Assembly: GCA_021777755.1 (NCBI GenBank)
Contig: JAJYDE010000027.1
Span: forward strand, 1 to 51,242
DNA length: 51,242 nucleotides
Direction of reading: 5' to 3'
Source: Deltaproteobacteria bacterium
GTDB lineage: Bacteria > Desulfobacterota > Syntrophobacteria > Syntrophobacterales > Syntrophobacteraceae
A program made the position numbers and the translations under genes. Under the pieces are notes generated by a model that saw only the letters and a list, made by a program, of their open reading frames with translations, did not search any database and had not been told where the DNA came from. Below are positions 8,284 to 15,618 of the stretch, piece after piece (position 1 is the first letter of the stretch; each line of letters begins with the position of its first letter).

Positions 8284-9690
8284 TCAGTCAGCCACGCCCA
8301 CTCCAAGTTCCTCATCGTATTCCAAGCCAAGAACATCGGGTCCGATACCGTATTCATCATCGGTCCGGCTGCCAAACCTCAAGGACTGCAAAATGCTGTT
8401 GGCTTTCTCCTCGACCTCCTGGATCGTATGAACAATGGCCCTGAGGGATTTGAGCACCCGAAGCATCTGCTCTTTGTGAAAAACCGGCAGGGCCGGTTCC
8501 TCGACCAACCGGATCACCTCGTCCAATTGGAAAAGATTGCCCGAAGTAATCTGCACATAAGCAAGTTTTGACCACCTGGAGGCCAGGTCAACCGGCAGAC
8601 CTTCAATTTCGTTGGAAGGATCAAAACTCATGCCGGTGGCAAAAGCCTTTTCAAGGCGTCCGAGCAGGGTCTTGATTTCAGCTTCATCCCAAAAGTTCGT
8701 TGCCTTTAGCAGTGTTTCCCACTCGGGACGAATCTTGTTTTTCATCCACTCCCGCTCCTGGAAGGGAGAAAGGGACAAGGCGCCCATTTCCCTTTGATCG
8801 ACGAGCAGCTTTTGCCCAATATCGAACAACTCCGGGGAAAATTGCAGCTTTGGAACTTCCGTACTCAACGATTCACTCAGCCGCTCAAGAAGCGGCCCCT
8901 TCCACTCAAGTTCGGGCCGGCGCTCCTGGAGCACTTTTTCCCATCTTTCCCGAAGAATGCCCACCTGCGCGTTTATCGCCGAAAATACAAATCCGAGTTT
9001 GATCAGCGTATTTCTGAGTTCGTGGGCCAGAATTTCACAGCTTTGGAGCCTCTGACGGGCAAATTCCTTGCTTGCCAGGAAGAACTTTTCTCTGAACCAC
9101 AGGGAGAGCAGTTCGGAGCCCAGACTGCGCGCCAGGTTGTGCACGGCCACCGTGGCATGATCACCGACCCTGAGGGACCCGGGCTGGAAGTGGATCTTCA
9201 CAACCGCGCTCACCACATATTCGCTGTCCGTCCAGATGGGATTTCCCTGCCAGTCGAGCGGATACTGAACCTTTTGGTAAGGACCGTAAAGGCTCTTTTT
9301 GCGAACCAATACGGGTTCCATGTGGAACTCGTCCTCGGGGACCCCCGAGATCTGTTTCCTGACGCTGCGCACATCCTCGGGGGGGTTGTCGGCCGTCCAG
9401 CTCAACTGCTTTTCCACACACCAGCCCATCGCCTCCAGGGGCCGTCCCGGCTGGTCCCTGTACATTTCCCATTGTTTCCCCGGGGCATTGTATTCCGATT
9501 GGGCGGGCAAACCCCATTCCAACTCTTCGGAACCCGGTTTCCTGGTTCCGGACAATACCCTTACGGCGGTAAGCTCGGGCATGAGGCCGATTTTGTAAAT
9601 CGTCCCCTTTGTCGCATTGTCCAGGCATGACAGGAGAGTCCTGATCATGGTTCTGCACGTTGCAACGAGGAGGTCGTCTGAACTTGTCAT
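8284..9690 (-). CDS. Unknown protein with histidine-kinase-like H-box but no ATPase domain
   Basis: A 468-residue protein that I do not recognise as a whole. The N-terminal 200 residues look like a mixed alpha/beta sensory domain, possibly GAF-like. Residues 208-250 contain SCEILAHELRNTLIKLGF, which resembles the DHp H-box (HELRNPL) with H223 at the phospho-acceptor position. The remaining 220 residues are mostly helical and charged, with none of the N, G1 or G2 boxes of a kinase ATPase domain. This could be a phosphotransfer or dimerisation partner of the PAS kinase encoded next, or a degenerate kinase. The C-terminus is acidic (ending LEYDEELGVGVAD). It starts at ATG 9690, about 68 bases after a good promoter start point, and heads the string 9690-5216. 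Confidence 0.68.
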   Translation of the reverse strand: MTSSDDLLVATCRTMIRTLLSCLDNATKGTIYKIGLMPELTAVRVLSGTRKPGSEELEWGLPAQSEYNAPGKQWEMYRDQPGRPLEAMGWCVEKQLSWTADNPPEDVRSVRKQISGVPEDEFHMEPVLVRKKSLYGPYQKVQYPLDWQGNPIWTDSEYVVSAVVKIHFQPGSLRVGDHATVAVHNLARSLGSELLSLWFREKFFLASKEFARQRLQSCEILAHELRNTLIKLGFVFSAINAQVGILRERWEKVLQERRPELEWKGPLLERLSESLSTEVPKLQFSPELFDIGQKLLVDQREMGALSLSPFQEREWMKNKIRPEWETLLKATNFWDEAEIKTLLGRLEKAFATGMSFDPSNEIEGLPVDLASRWSKLAYVQITSGNLFQLDEVIRLVEEPALPVFHKEQMLRVLKSLRAIVHTIQEVEEKANSILQSLRFGSRTDDEYGIGPDVLGLEYDEELGVGVAD

Positions 9691-9764
9691 AAATTTTCCG
9701 GAAAACGGGTCGAAACAAAAGAGCGGAATGGATCACGTATTCAAAGGACGCGGTAACATTTTGA

Positions 9765-9793
9765 ATACTAAGCCACAATGGGCGCCTTATCAA
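9765..9793 (-). promoter_or_regulatory. Sigma-70 promoter for the signalling string
   Basis: Minus strand: TTGATA, 17-base spacer, TAGTAT. It sits about 75 bases upstream of the H-box protein start in an AT-rich gap and is the only evident promoter before the four-gene minus-strand string. Confidence 0.5.
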
Positions 9794-9850
9794 CTTTTAT
9801 CGTAAGTCTCGAATGATTCCTTAAAGGTTATTTTTAAAAAAAATGAGAGC

Positions 9851-9877
9851 AAAAACCGCCGTACTCCGGGCCCGGAG
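9851..9877 (-). terminator. Possible terminator after the Pro/Tyr-rich exported protein
   Basis: On the minus strand CTCCGGGCCCGGAG is a self-complementary 14-mer, followed eight bases later by five T residues. The gap between stem and T run is longer than ideal, so this is a weak call. It stands between the stop at 9949 and the next promoter. Confidence 0.33.
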
Positions 9878-9948
9878 CTATCGCCCCTCTCGCGAGCCGG
9901 AGTGCGACGGTGTGTGCGGCAATGAAATCACAAGGTTATCTTGCCCGG

Positions 9949-10335
9949 TTAATATTCGTAATACTCGTCACGAAGATTGTCCCGGTACTCCGTTCGCGTT
10001 TCAACCCGGTGTGAATAATAGGACTGGTAGGAAGGGTAGTAATAAAATACCCTCGACCTTTGCTCGACCACTACCGGCGCGCTGTAAGTCATAGCGGGCC
10101 GAGCCCCGTAGACGCCCACCGGAGGGGTGCGCACGACTGGCGCGGGCACCTCATCGACTACCGGCGGGGGCTCATAGGCGACCGGAGGCGGCGGGGCATA
10201 ACCCGACCCGAGGTCAACTCCGAACCCCACGCTGACTCCGCCCGCGCGCGCCTGCGACAGCCCGCAAAGAGCCGTACCGAACATGATAACCAGGGCTAAA
10301 ACATAACGGCATGTTGAACATTTCTTCCGCAACAC
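9949..10335 (-). CDS. Small exported Pro/Tyr-rich protein of unknown function
   Basis: About 128 residues. The start is set by AGGAGG followed six bases later by GTG at 10335; the ATG at 10350 overlaps this ribosome-binding site and is unlikely. The N-terminus is basic (LRKKCSTCR), then a hydrophobic core (YVLALVIMFGTALCG) and a probable signal-peptidase I site after SQARA. The mature part has a low-complexity proline/valine stretch (APPPPVAYEPPPVVDEVPAP) and a tyrosine-rich tail (VFYYYPSYQSYYSH), ending with acidic residues and DEYYEY. This resembles small envelope or outer-membrane-associated Tyr/Pro-rich proteins, but I assign no function. A sigma-54 promoter lies about 95 bases upstream. 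No partner gene is adjacent on this strand. Confidence 0.72.
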   Translation of the reverse strand: MLRKKCSTCRYVLALVIMFGTALCGLSQARAGGVSVGFGVDLGSGYAPPPPVAYEPPPVVDEVPAPVVRTPPVGVYGARPAMTYSAPVVVEQRSRVFYYYPSYQSYYSHRVETRTEYRDNLRDEYYEY

Positions 10336-10430
10336 GATGACCCTCCTCATTACTGGATGAAACCATGCGGACCGATCCGCTCCATAAGAAATCGCCCTTG
10401 CCGGGCGCTTTTCGAAACGAAGCCCTTTTG

Positions 10431-10446
10431 AGCAAACCCCGTGCCA
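10431..10446 (-). promoter_or_regulatory. Sigma-54 (-24/-12) promoter
   Basis: The minus strand reads CTGGCACGGGGTTTGCT, matching the RpoN consensus YTGGCACG-N4-TTGCW at every defined position. The GG/GC spacing is correct. The start point would fall near 10420, giving an 85-base leader before the GTG at 10335. Such promoters need an enhancer-binding protein; none is encoded nearby. Confidence 0.78.
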
Positions 10447-10868
10447 GTTATAAAATGACGGATGGTGAGGACCGCCCCTTGGAACCAGGGCCGCCGGGCT
10501 TTGCAATCCGCCAAGACTTAAAGATCGAAGATCGCTTCGGGGGCCGGACGAATTTCGACATTTTGCCGGGTATTATTAATTTTTCCGATATTTCATTCTA
10601 TTTTCGGCACGGGCTCCGGGATAAGGCCCCGGGTTTTGGCGGGTCTTCACACAACACAACGCACACCGGCGTCTGAATTTCCAAGGCTTTCTCATGCGAT
10701 TACCCGGGGTTTCAAAGGTTGTGGAATCATTCTCGGATGAAGATGTATAAAAACATCAGAATATACAATTCCTCGCCTGTCCGTCCGGATATGTGCCGAG
10801 TGCGCCTCACACCCGTATGGATTATTTACCATCGATAAAGAGCGCCCGGGGCACAACGCAAGCGGGCT
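10447..10868. other. Gene-free stretch upstream of the sigma-54 promoter
   Basis: No ORF with a plausible start, codon use or homology signal is seen. The stretch has AT-rich patches (around 10560-10600 and 10735-10770) alternating with GC-rich runs, including a CCGGG/CCCGG-type hairpin near 10616-10635. It would be the place for an enhancer-binding-protein site, but I could not identify a convincing dyad repeated twice. Confidence 0.4.
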
Positions 10869-11723
10869 TCACGGTCGCTCCCCCTTCGGACTGAAAAGCC
10901 TTCGCCGCCAATAGGCCGCCTCATGCGCGGCGGGGTTTTGAACCGGCTTCTCATCAATTCGAGCAACAGGCATTACTCCAACCAGGGAATTTAGCACCCA
11001 TACGGTATCGGCCGAGAAAAAATCCTCAGGGCGGGCCGAGCGGTTTGCGACACACAAACCGGCCTCCTCCATCATCGGGCGAAGAGCGCCAACGGCGGTG
11101 CCCGGCAACTGTAAAGGGCTTTCGGGCACCCACCATGCCCCCTCGGTCCTGGCAAGAAGAGACCCCGTGCAGGTTTCGGTAACAAGGCCCCGCGGGTCCA
11201 TAAGCATGGCCATGTCGCAACCCGCATCGAGCGCGGCCTGCCTGGCGGCGAGGTTGTAGAGGTAGTTAAGAGCCTTGAAGCCGGAAAGCGGGGAGGCAAA
11301 ACCATGGCTGAAGAGGTGGAGCTTGCAGCCCTCTTCATACAGGCGGGCCGGGGGATGACTGTAAGGGGAGGCCGTGATAAGAACCGTGGGGTTTGCGGCC
11401 TCGGGCAATCCGAGGCGGTTCGCAATTCCGCGGGTAACGATTATCTTGATGGCGGCAATTTGAGTGGAAAGCCCGTTTTCCCCGAGGAGTCGCTTCAGGA
11501 TCGGCTCCCAATCGGGCATGGGATCAAGGGGGATTCTAAATTGGCGAAGTGAAGCCACGAGCCTTTGCAGGTGCATGGAGAGCCACAGGATATTTCCCCG
11601 CTCGGCGCGAATCGTTTCGAAAAGGCCGTCGCCATAGAGAAAACCCCGATCCAGCGGGGATATGCGGGCTTCATCCAGGGGCCTGAAACGGCCATCGAGC
11701 CAGACAATGACCGCGTCCTTCAT
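10869..11723 (-). CDS. pabC: Aminodeoxychorismate lyase
   Basis: A 284-residue fold-type IV PLP enzyme (class IV aminotransferase family) that splits 4-amino-4-deoxychorismate into p-aminobenzoate and pyruvate. Family features are SPLDRGFLYGDGLFETIR near residues 22-39, the PLP-binding lysine K150 in SGFKALNYLYN, and the LVTETCTGSLL segment that cradles the cofactor phosphate. Branched-chain aminotransferases and D-amino-acid aminotransferases share the fold, but position directly behind pabA and pabB makes the lyase the clear choice. Its ATG overlaps the pabB stop as ATGA, indicating translational coupling. It is the last gene of the operon. Confidence 0.9.
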   Translation of the reverse strand: MKDAVIVWLDGRFRPLDEARISPLDRGFLYGDGLFETIRAERGNILWLSMHLQRLVASLRQFRIPLDPMPDWEPILKRLLGENGLSTQIAAIKIIVTRGIANRLGLPEAANPTVLITASPYSHPPARLYEEGCKLHLFSHGFASPLSGFKALNYLYNLAARQAALDAGCDMAMLMDPRGLVTETCTGSLLARTEGAWWVPESPLQLPGTAVGALRPMMEEAGLCVANRSARPEDFFSADTVWVLNSLVGVMPVARIDEKPVQNPAAHEAAYWRRRLFSPKGERP

Positions 11724-13162
11724 GGCATGCTCCCGCTCTTTTCGATCAACTCCAACAGGGTGCGCGCTTTGTGAAAGGTCTCCTGGTATTCATCTTCTTC
11801 GACCGAATCGTAGATAACCCCTCCGCCCGCCGAGTAGTAACAGGTATCCTCCTTCAGGATCGCCGTACGGATGGCCACATTCAAATCCAGATTATTGTGC
11901 CACCCGATGTAGCCAATCGCGCCGGTGTAGACATGGCGCACATCGGGTTCGAGTTCGTCTATGATCTCCATGGCCCTGATCTTCGGGCAGCCGGTTATCG
12001 AACCTCCGGGGAAAGTGGCTCGGATGATGTCGCAGGGAGTTGTTTCGGGCCGGAGTTCACCAGTCACGATAGAAACGAGATGGTGGACGTTTTCGTATGT
12101 TTCGAGCCTTTTGTGTTCCGCAACTTCAACAGTTCCCGCCCGGCAGATGCGGCCAAGATCGTTTCGCAAAAGATCGACTATCATGGAAAGTTCCGCATCG
12201 TCCTTGGAAGAACTCACGAGGTCGGCTTTGAGCTCTTCGTCTTCCGACAGGGTCTTTCCGCGTTTGCGTGTTCCCTTGATGGGCCTGGTTTCCATATAGT
12301 TTCCCCGCTGGAAGAGGAACCGTTCCATGGAGGTTGAAAGCACCTGGTGGTCGCCTGCGTTGACAAAGGCATAAAATGGGGCCGGGTTGATCTCGAAAAG
12401 GGATTTCCAGAGGCCGAAGGGGTCTCCTTTGAAGGGGAATTCAAACCGTTGCGAAAGATTTACCTGGTAGACATCCCCGCGCCGGATGTACTCCCTTACC
12501 CTGCCAAGAGCCGAAAGATAGCCCTCATGCGTGAAGTTGCTCTCAAGCGGGCCGGTTTCAAAACGAGCAGAGCCGGATTGCGGGCGAAATCGAACAACCG
12601 GCGCCATAATGGAATCAACGCGGCAAAGCCTTCCCGCAAATGGCTCCGGGGCAAAGCCGTCAAGGGGCCACACCGATCCCCGCGGGCGTAAAACAATGCG
12701 GGAACAGATCTCCGATTTTCTGTCATAAACATCGATTCGCCCCGGCCACAGGAGAAAAAGATCGGGCAACCCCAGATCATCCCGAGCGGTTTGAGGCAGT
12801 TTTTCCAGGCGGTTTTTCAAATCGTAGGACAAATACCCCACCGCCCCCCCCGAAAAGGGCAAGCCACACGGGTCAAAGTCCGGGCGAATCTTTTGGCAAA
12901 GCTTTTCTAAAACGGCGAGGCAGTCGGCCGAAAACTCATGGACCCCGGACTCGGTCTCGATCCTGACCCGATCATTTTTGGCGGAAAGAACCAGAAACGG
13001 ATCCCGGGCGAAAATCGAGTACCTGTTTTCATCGCCCGGCCGCAACTGCCCGCCGCTAAGAAGCAAGACCGAAGGGCTTTGGTAAACCCGGCTTTCAGCC
13101 TCGCGCAGGAACTCCATTTGATCGAATACCTCGAAGGTCCTGAAATCATCGAGTTCTATCAT
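11720..13162 (-). CDS. pabB: Aminodeoxychorismate synthase component I
   Basis: A 480-residue chorismate-utilising enzyme that, with PabA, aminates chorismate to 4-amino-4-deoxychorismate. The N-terminal half matches the Anth_synt_I_N domain (GGAVGYLSYDLKNRLE). The C-terminal chorismate-binding half has GDVYQVNLSQRF, the PIKGT motif with its catalytic lysine (TRPIKGTRKRG), FPGGSITGCPKIRAMEII, and YTGAIGYIGW. PIKGT distinguishes PabB from anthranilate synthase TrpE, where Ala replaces that lysine. The ATG at 13162 overlaps the pabA stop (ATGA) and has GGGAGG upstream; the open frame continues upstream through pabA but that extension is not credible. It ends overlapping pabC. Confidence 0.95.
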   Translation of the reverse strand: MIELDDFRTFEVFDQMEFLREAESRVYQSPSVLLLSGGQLRPGDENRYSIFARDPFLVLSAKNDRVRIETESGVHEFSADCLAVLEKLCQKIRPDFDPCGLPFSGGAVGYLSYDLKNRLEKLPQTARDDLGLPDLFLLWPGRIDVYDRKSEICSRIVLRPRGSVWPLDGFAPEPFAGRLCRVDSIMAPVVRFRPQSGSARFETGPLESNFTHEGYLSALGRVREYIRRGDVYQVNLSQRFEFPFKGDPFGLWKSLFEINPAPFYAFVNAGDHQVLSTSMERFLFQRGNYMETRPIKGTRKRGKTLSEDEELKADLVSSSKDDAELSMIVDLLRNDLGRICRAGTVEVAEHKRLETYENVHHLVSIVTGELRPETTPCDIIRATFPGGSITGCPKIRAMEIIDELEPDVRHVYTGAIGYIGWHNNLDLNVAIRTAILKEDTCYYSAGGGVIYDSVEEDEYQETFHKARTLLELIEKSGSMP

Positions 13163-13737
13163 CGTGGATTTTCCTCCCGGAATTTCAAAAAATTTTGCGC
13201 CAACTCCATTCCAAACCCGGTCATGAAGGACTCCGGGTGGAACTGCACGCCAAAAACGGGCAGCTTTCGATGCCTCACGGCCATACAGACGCCATCGGCT
13301 GAAAAAGCGAGCGGTTCGAGAAGCTCCGAGCGGATTTCGACGCAAAGCGAGTGGTATCTCGCGGCCATGAAAGGAGACGGCAGGCCGGAAAAGATGCTCT
13401 TCCCCCGATGATAGACCGCGGAGGTTTTCCCGTGGACCGGCCGGGGCGCCTGGCGGGTGATTCCATCAAAGACCTCGTTAATGGCCTGCATGCCGAGACA
13501 AACGCCCAGGATGGGGACAGTTGCTCCCAATTCCCGGATCACATCCTTGCTGACACCGGCGTGAGCGGGGTCCTTGGGGCCGGGCGAGACGCATATCCAA
13601 GCCGGGTCGCAGGCGCGAACGGCTTCGACACCCGCCTCGTCATTTCTAAAGACAATGACCTCGACCCCTAATTTCTGAAAGAGTTGAACCAGATTATAAG
13701 TGAAAGAATCGTAGTTATCGATCATGACCAGCCGCAT
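13159..13737 (-). CDS. pabA: Aminodeoxychorismate synthase component II (glutamine amidotransferase)
   Basis: A 192-residue class I glutamine amidotransferase that supplies ammonia to PabB. The nucleophile is C80 in LGVCLGMQ, and the triad is completed by H167 and E169 in VQFHPES. The N-terminus MRLVMIDNYDSFTYNLV and ICVSPGPKDP are typical of PabA/TrpG. TrpG and PabA cannot be told apart by sequence alone; the coupled pabB with PIKGT argues for PabA, although some PabA proteins serve both enzymes. The ATG at 13737 is preceded by GGAGA at six bases. It heads the pabABC operon; an inverted repeat about 80 bases upstream may be a control element. Confidence 0.93.
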   Translation of the reverse strand: MRLVMIDNYDSFTYNLVQLFQKLGVEVIVFRNDEAGVEAVRACDPAWICVSPGPKDPAHAGVSKDVIRELGATVPILGVCLGMQAINEVFDGITRQAPRPVHGKTSAVYHRGKSIFSGLPSPFMAARYHSLCVEIRSELLEPLAFSADGVCMAVRHRKLPVFGVQFHPESFMTGFGMELAQNFLKFREENPR

Positions 13738-13816
13738 GTACTCTCCAAAAAAATAAAGCCACCCCCACCCTGGTGAGTCGGGATGGCCTGCGCCTGGCAT
13801 AACTCACATTCAAAAG

Positions 13817-13849
13817 CTGAAATTTTTTTGCACTGTAGCAGAATTTCAG
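13817..13849. repeat. Inverted repeat upstream of pabABC
   Basis: Perfect eight-base arms CTGAAATT (13817-13824) and AATTTCAG (13842-13849) separated by 17 bases. It stands 80-110 bases upstream of pabA where an operator or attenuator-type hairpin could act. It lacks a T run on the pabA side, so it is not a simple terminator. Confidence 0.4.
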
Positions 13850-14247
13850 GATGAAAGTCTAAAAGAATCCCCGCCGGGTTCCCGGTGCTCCAAGGCGGAG
13901 GGCTTGGCGTCACATACCGCCTTCATCGGGCCACTGGCCCACTGGGGGTTATCAAGAGCCTGTGCGGTTTCCATATTCACCCTTGTCAGTTTTCCCGCCC
14001 CGTGTGTCTGGCCGGGCATACCCGGACTCATTGCCGAGTACGTGCGGGATTTTTTCAAGACAAGGGGGGCTCACTTGATTGGGCGGCGTACAGCAGAAGA
14101 ACATTCCATCTCACCAAAGCGATGAAAGATGCTCTTCTGGCGCGGCGGAAGATTTAACCGTGAATGGTTCGAAGCTCGACGGTCTATGCGGCACCGACCG
14201 TAAGGATGGGTAAGGGATGCCAAGGCGATTTGGGCAAAAATCGGTGC
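13850..14247. other. Gene-free stretch between pabA and tRNA-Thr
   Basis: Short open frames occur on both strands (the longest about 70-90 codons), but none has a convincing ribosome-binding site or recognisable protein. I see no other structured element apart from the terminator of the tRNA gene at its right end. Confidence 0.4.
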
Positions 14248-14287
14248 AAAAAGCAACGAAGGGGTTGGCCGGTTGGCACAACCCCTT
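14248..14287 (-). terminator. Intrinsic terminator after tRNA-Thr
   Basis: Minus strand: AAGGGGTTG and CAACCCCTT form a nine-base stem extended inward by GCC/GGC with a four-base loop, followed by CGTTGC and five T residues. It starts 12 bases after the tRNA 3' end, making a monocistronic tRNA unit. Confidence 0.75.
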
Positions 14288-14298
14288 GATTTTCCAGA

Positions 14299-14370
14299 AG
14301 CTGGCGATGGGATTTGAACCCGCAACCTGCTGATTACAAATCAGCTGCTCTGCCGTTGAGCTACGCCAGC
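14299..14370 (-). tRNA. tRNA-Thr (anticodon UGU)
   Basis: Read on the minus strand, GCTGGCG at the 5' end pairs with CGCCAGC at the 3' end (seven-base acceptor stem). The D arm is GCTC/GAGC, the anticodon stem is five pairs with loop TTTGTAA, giving anticodon TGT, and the T arm contains GGTTCAAATCC-type bases. The discriminator is U and CCA is not encoded. UGU reads ACA and, by wobble, other threonine codons. A consensus promoter and an intrinsic terminator flank it. Confidence 0.95.
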
Positions 14371-14387
14371 CCAAAACCTTGACGAGC

Positions 14388-14416
14388 CTTATATCATGCG
14401 GGTTTTGGGCGGTCAA
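14388..14416 (-). promoter_or_regulatory. Strong sigma-70 promoter for tRNA-Thr
   Basis: Minus strand: TTGACC, exactly 17 bases, TATAAG. The predicted start is about ten bases upstream of the mature tRNA 5' end, which is typical of tRNA genes. Confidence 0.78.
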
Positions 14417-14670
14417 GGTGAAACCCGAACAGGGCGGAATGGGCTTAAAATGGCGCTCCTTGCCCATTGTTGAACTCTTTGCTACTCTTCGGTGCCCGAA
14501 CCACTCGCGTCGAGCCAATTGTGTCCGGTGCGCCAGACATGCGTTATCTCCTTGAAGCGTATATCCGTTGTTTACCGCGGTTTTTGACCGAATTTTCGCT
14601 CGATGTCTTCCCCGCCTCCGAAGCGGCCGGGCTTTCCTTTCCTCGCAAAAACCCGGGTGCAAGGATTGGT

Positions 14671-14706
14671 GTTGAGATTGAGGTTGAAACCGGGGTTGAT
14701 CTCAAC
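14671..14706. promoter_or_regulatory. Candidate operator overlapping the SDR/fabH promoter
   Basis: Perfect eight-base inverted repeat GTTGAGAT (14671-14678) and ATCTCAAC (14699-14706) with 20 bases between. It covers the -35 element and spacer of the promoter at 14684-14712, the position expected for a repressor site. No regulator gene is adjacent, so the binding protein is unknown. Confidence 0.4.
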
Positions 14707-14712
14707 TAAAAT
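14684..14712 (+). promoter_or_regulatory. Sigma-70 promoter for the SDR-fabH pair
   Basis: TTGAAA, 17-base spacer, TAAAAT. The start would be near 14719, about 95 bases before the SDR ATG at 14815. The stretch 14417-14670 between the tRNA promoter and this promoter shows no convincing gene. Confidence 0.6.
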
Positions 14713-14814
14713 TCAAGGTTTTAAATCCCGGTTTTGGAAAATACTGCTTGAACCGTCCTGCCTCCGATTTTGAGGCGGCCGGTTCCAATTGCGTTTGCGA
14801 AGGGAGCGGTGCAC

Positions 14815-15606
14815 ATGGATTTGGGTCTGAAAGACAAGGTCGCCTTCATCGCCGGGGCCAGCCAGGGAATCGGCAAGGCAACAGCAATCGAACTGAGCAA
14901 GGAAGGCGCCAAGATCGTCATCTGCGCCCTCGACGACCCCGAGTTGCCGAAAGCCGTGGAGGAAATCCGCTCCATTTCCGGCAACGAGGTCATAGGGGTT
15001 GCCGCCGATTTGAGCGTTAGCGAGGATGCCAAAAATTTCATCCGCAAAGGCCTCGATCATTTTGGAACCATCGACATCCTTGTAAACAACGCCGGAGGTC
15101 CTCCGGACAGGCAGTTTTTGGAAATCGACGAGGAACAGTGGACCAGGGGGTTCAGGTTGAACCTTCTAAGCACCATCACGATGACCAGGGAAGCTGTTCC
15201 GGTAATGATGGAGAAGCGATGGGGCAGGATTGTCAACATGACCTCGGTTTCAGTCAAGCAGCCGATTCCGGGTCTCATCTTGTCCAACACGATCCGCATC
15301 GGGGTCGTCGGGCTGGCCAAGACCCTTTCCAACGAACTGGCGCCCTACAATATCACCGTAAACAATGTCTGCCCCGCCTACATCGAAACCGAACGAGTGC
15401 GCAAGCTCTCAATCGATGTGGCTCAAAAGCAGGCGACAACGCCCGAGGAGATCATCGGCAGGTGGGAATCCCAAATGGCGCTCCAGCGCATGGGAAAACC
15501 CGAGGAGGTGGCCGCCCTCATAGCCTTCCTGGCTTCCGAGCGGGCCGGTTTCATTACGGGGGATTCCATCCAGATAGATGGCGGATATTACAAGGGAGTC
15601 ATGTAA
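14815..15606 (+). CDS. Short-chain dehydrogenase/reductase family protein lacking the catalytic Tyr and Lys
   Basis: A 263-residue Rossmann-fold protein of the classical SDR type, close in layout to FabG. The dinucleotide motif GASQGIG (14-20), the NNAG motif (91-94), N141-M-T-S144 before the active site, and a C-terminal GDSIQIDGGYY segment are all present. Counting 13 residues from S144, where FabG has Tyr, gives S157, and the usual Lys four residues later is R161 (ILSNTIRIGVVGLAK). So the YxxxK pair is replaced, although the helix around it is intact. Similar SNxxR variants exist in some SDR subfamilies, so this may be a specialised enzyme. ATG 14815 is chosen because AAGGGAG precedes it; a frame extension upstream is not conserved in type. 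It is 12 bases before fabH. Confidence 0.86.
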   Translation: MDLGLKDKVAFIAGASQGIGKATAIELSKEGAKIVICALDDPELPKAVEEIRSISGNEVIGVAADLSVSEDAKNFIRKGLDHFGTIDILVNNAGGPPDRQFLEIDEEQWTRGFRLNLLSTITMTREAVPVMMEKRWGRIVNMTSVSVKQPIPGLILSNTIRIGVVGLAKTLSNELAPYNITVNNVCPAYIETERVRKLSIDVAQKQATTPEEIIGRWESQMALQRMGKPEEVAALIAFLASERAGFITGDSIQIDGGYYKGVM

Positions 15607-15618
15607 AGGTTTGATACG

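Noticed and set aside
10336-10506. An N-terminal extension of the exported protein back to 10506.
   Set aside because: The extension lacks a start signal, crosses the sigma-54 promoter and hides the signal peptide.
13846-14058. A 70-codon minus-strand ORF starting with TTG.
   Set aside because: No ribosome-binding site, no hydrophobic or domain signal and overlapping plus frames of equal quality.
14271-14290. TGGCAC as a second sigma-54 promoter.
   Set aside because: The -12 part reads CTTGA instead of TTGCW, and the bases are part of the tRNA terminator stem.
14111-14662. A 183-codon minus-strand ORF.
   Set aside because: It reads through the tRNA-Thr gene, its promoter and terminator; this is a typical tRNA shadow ORF.
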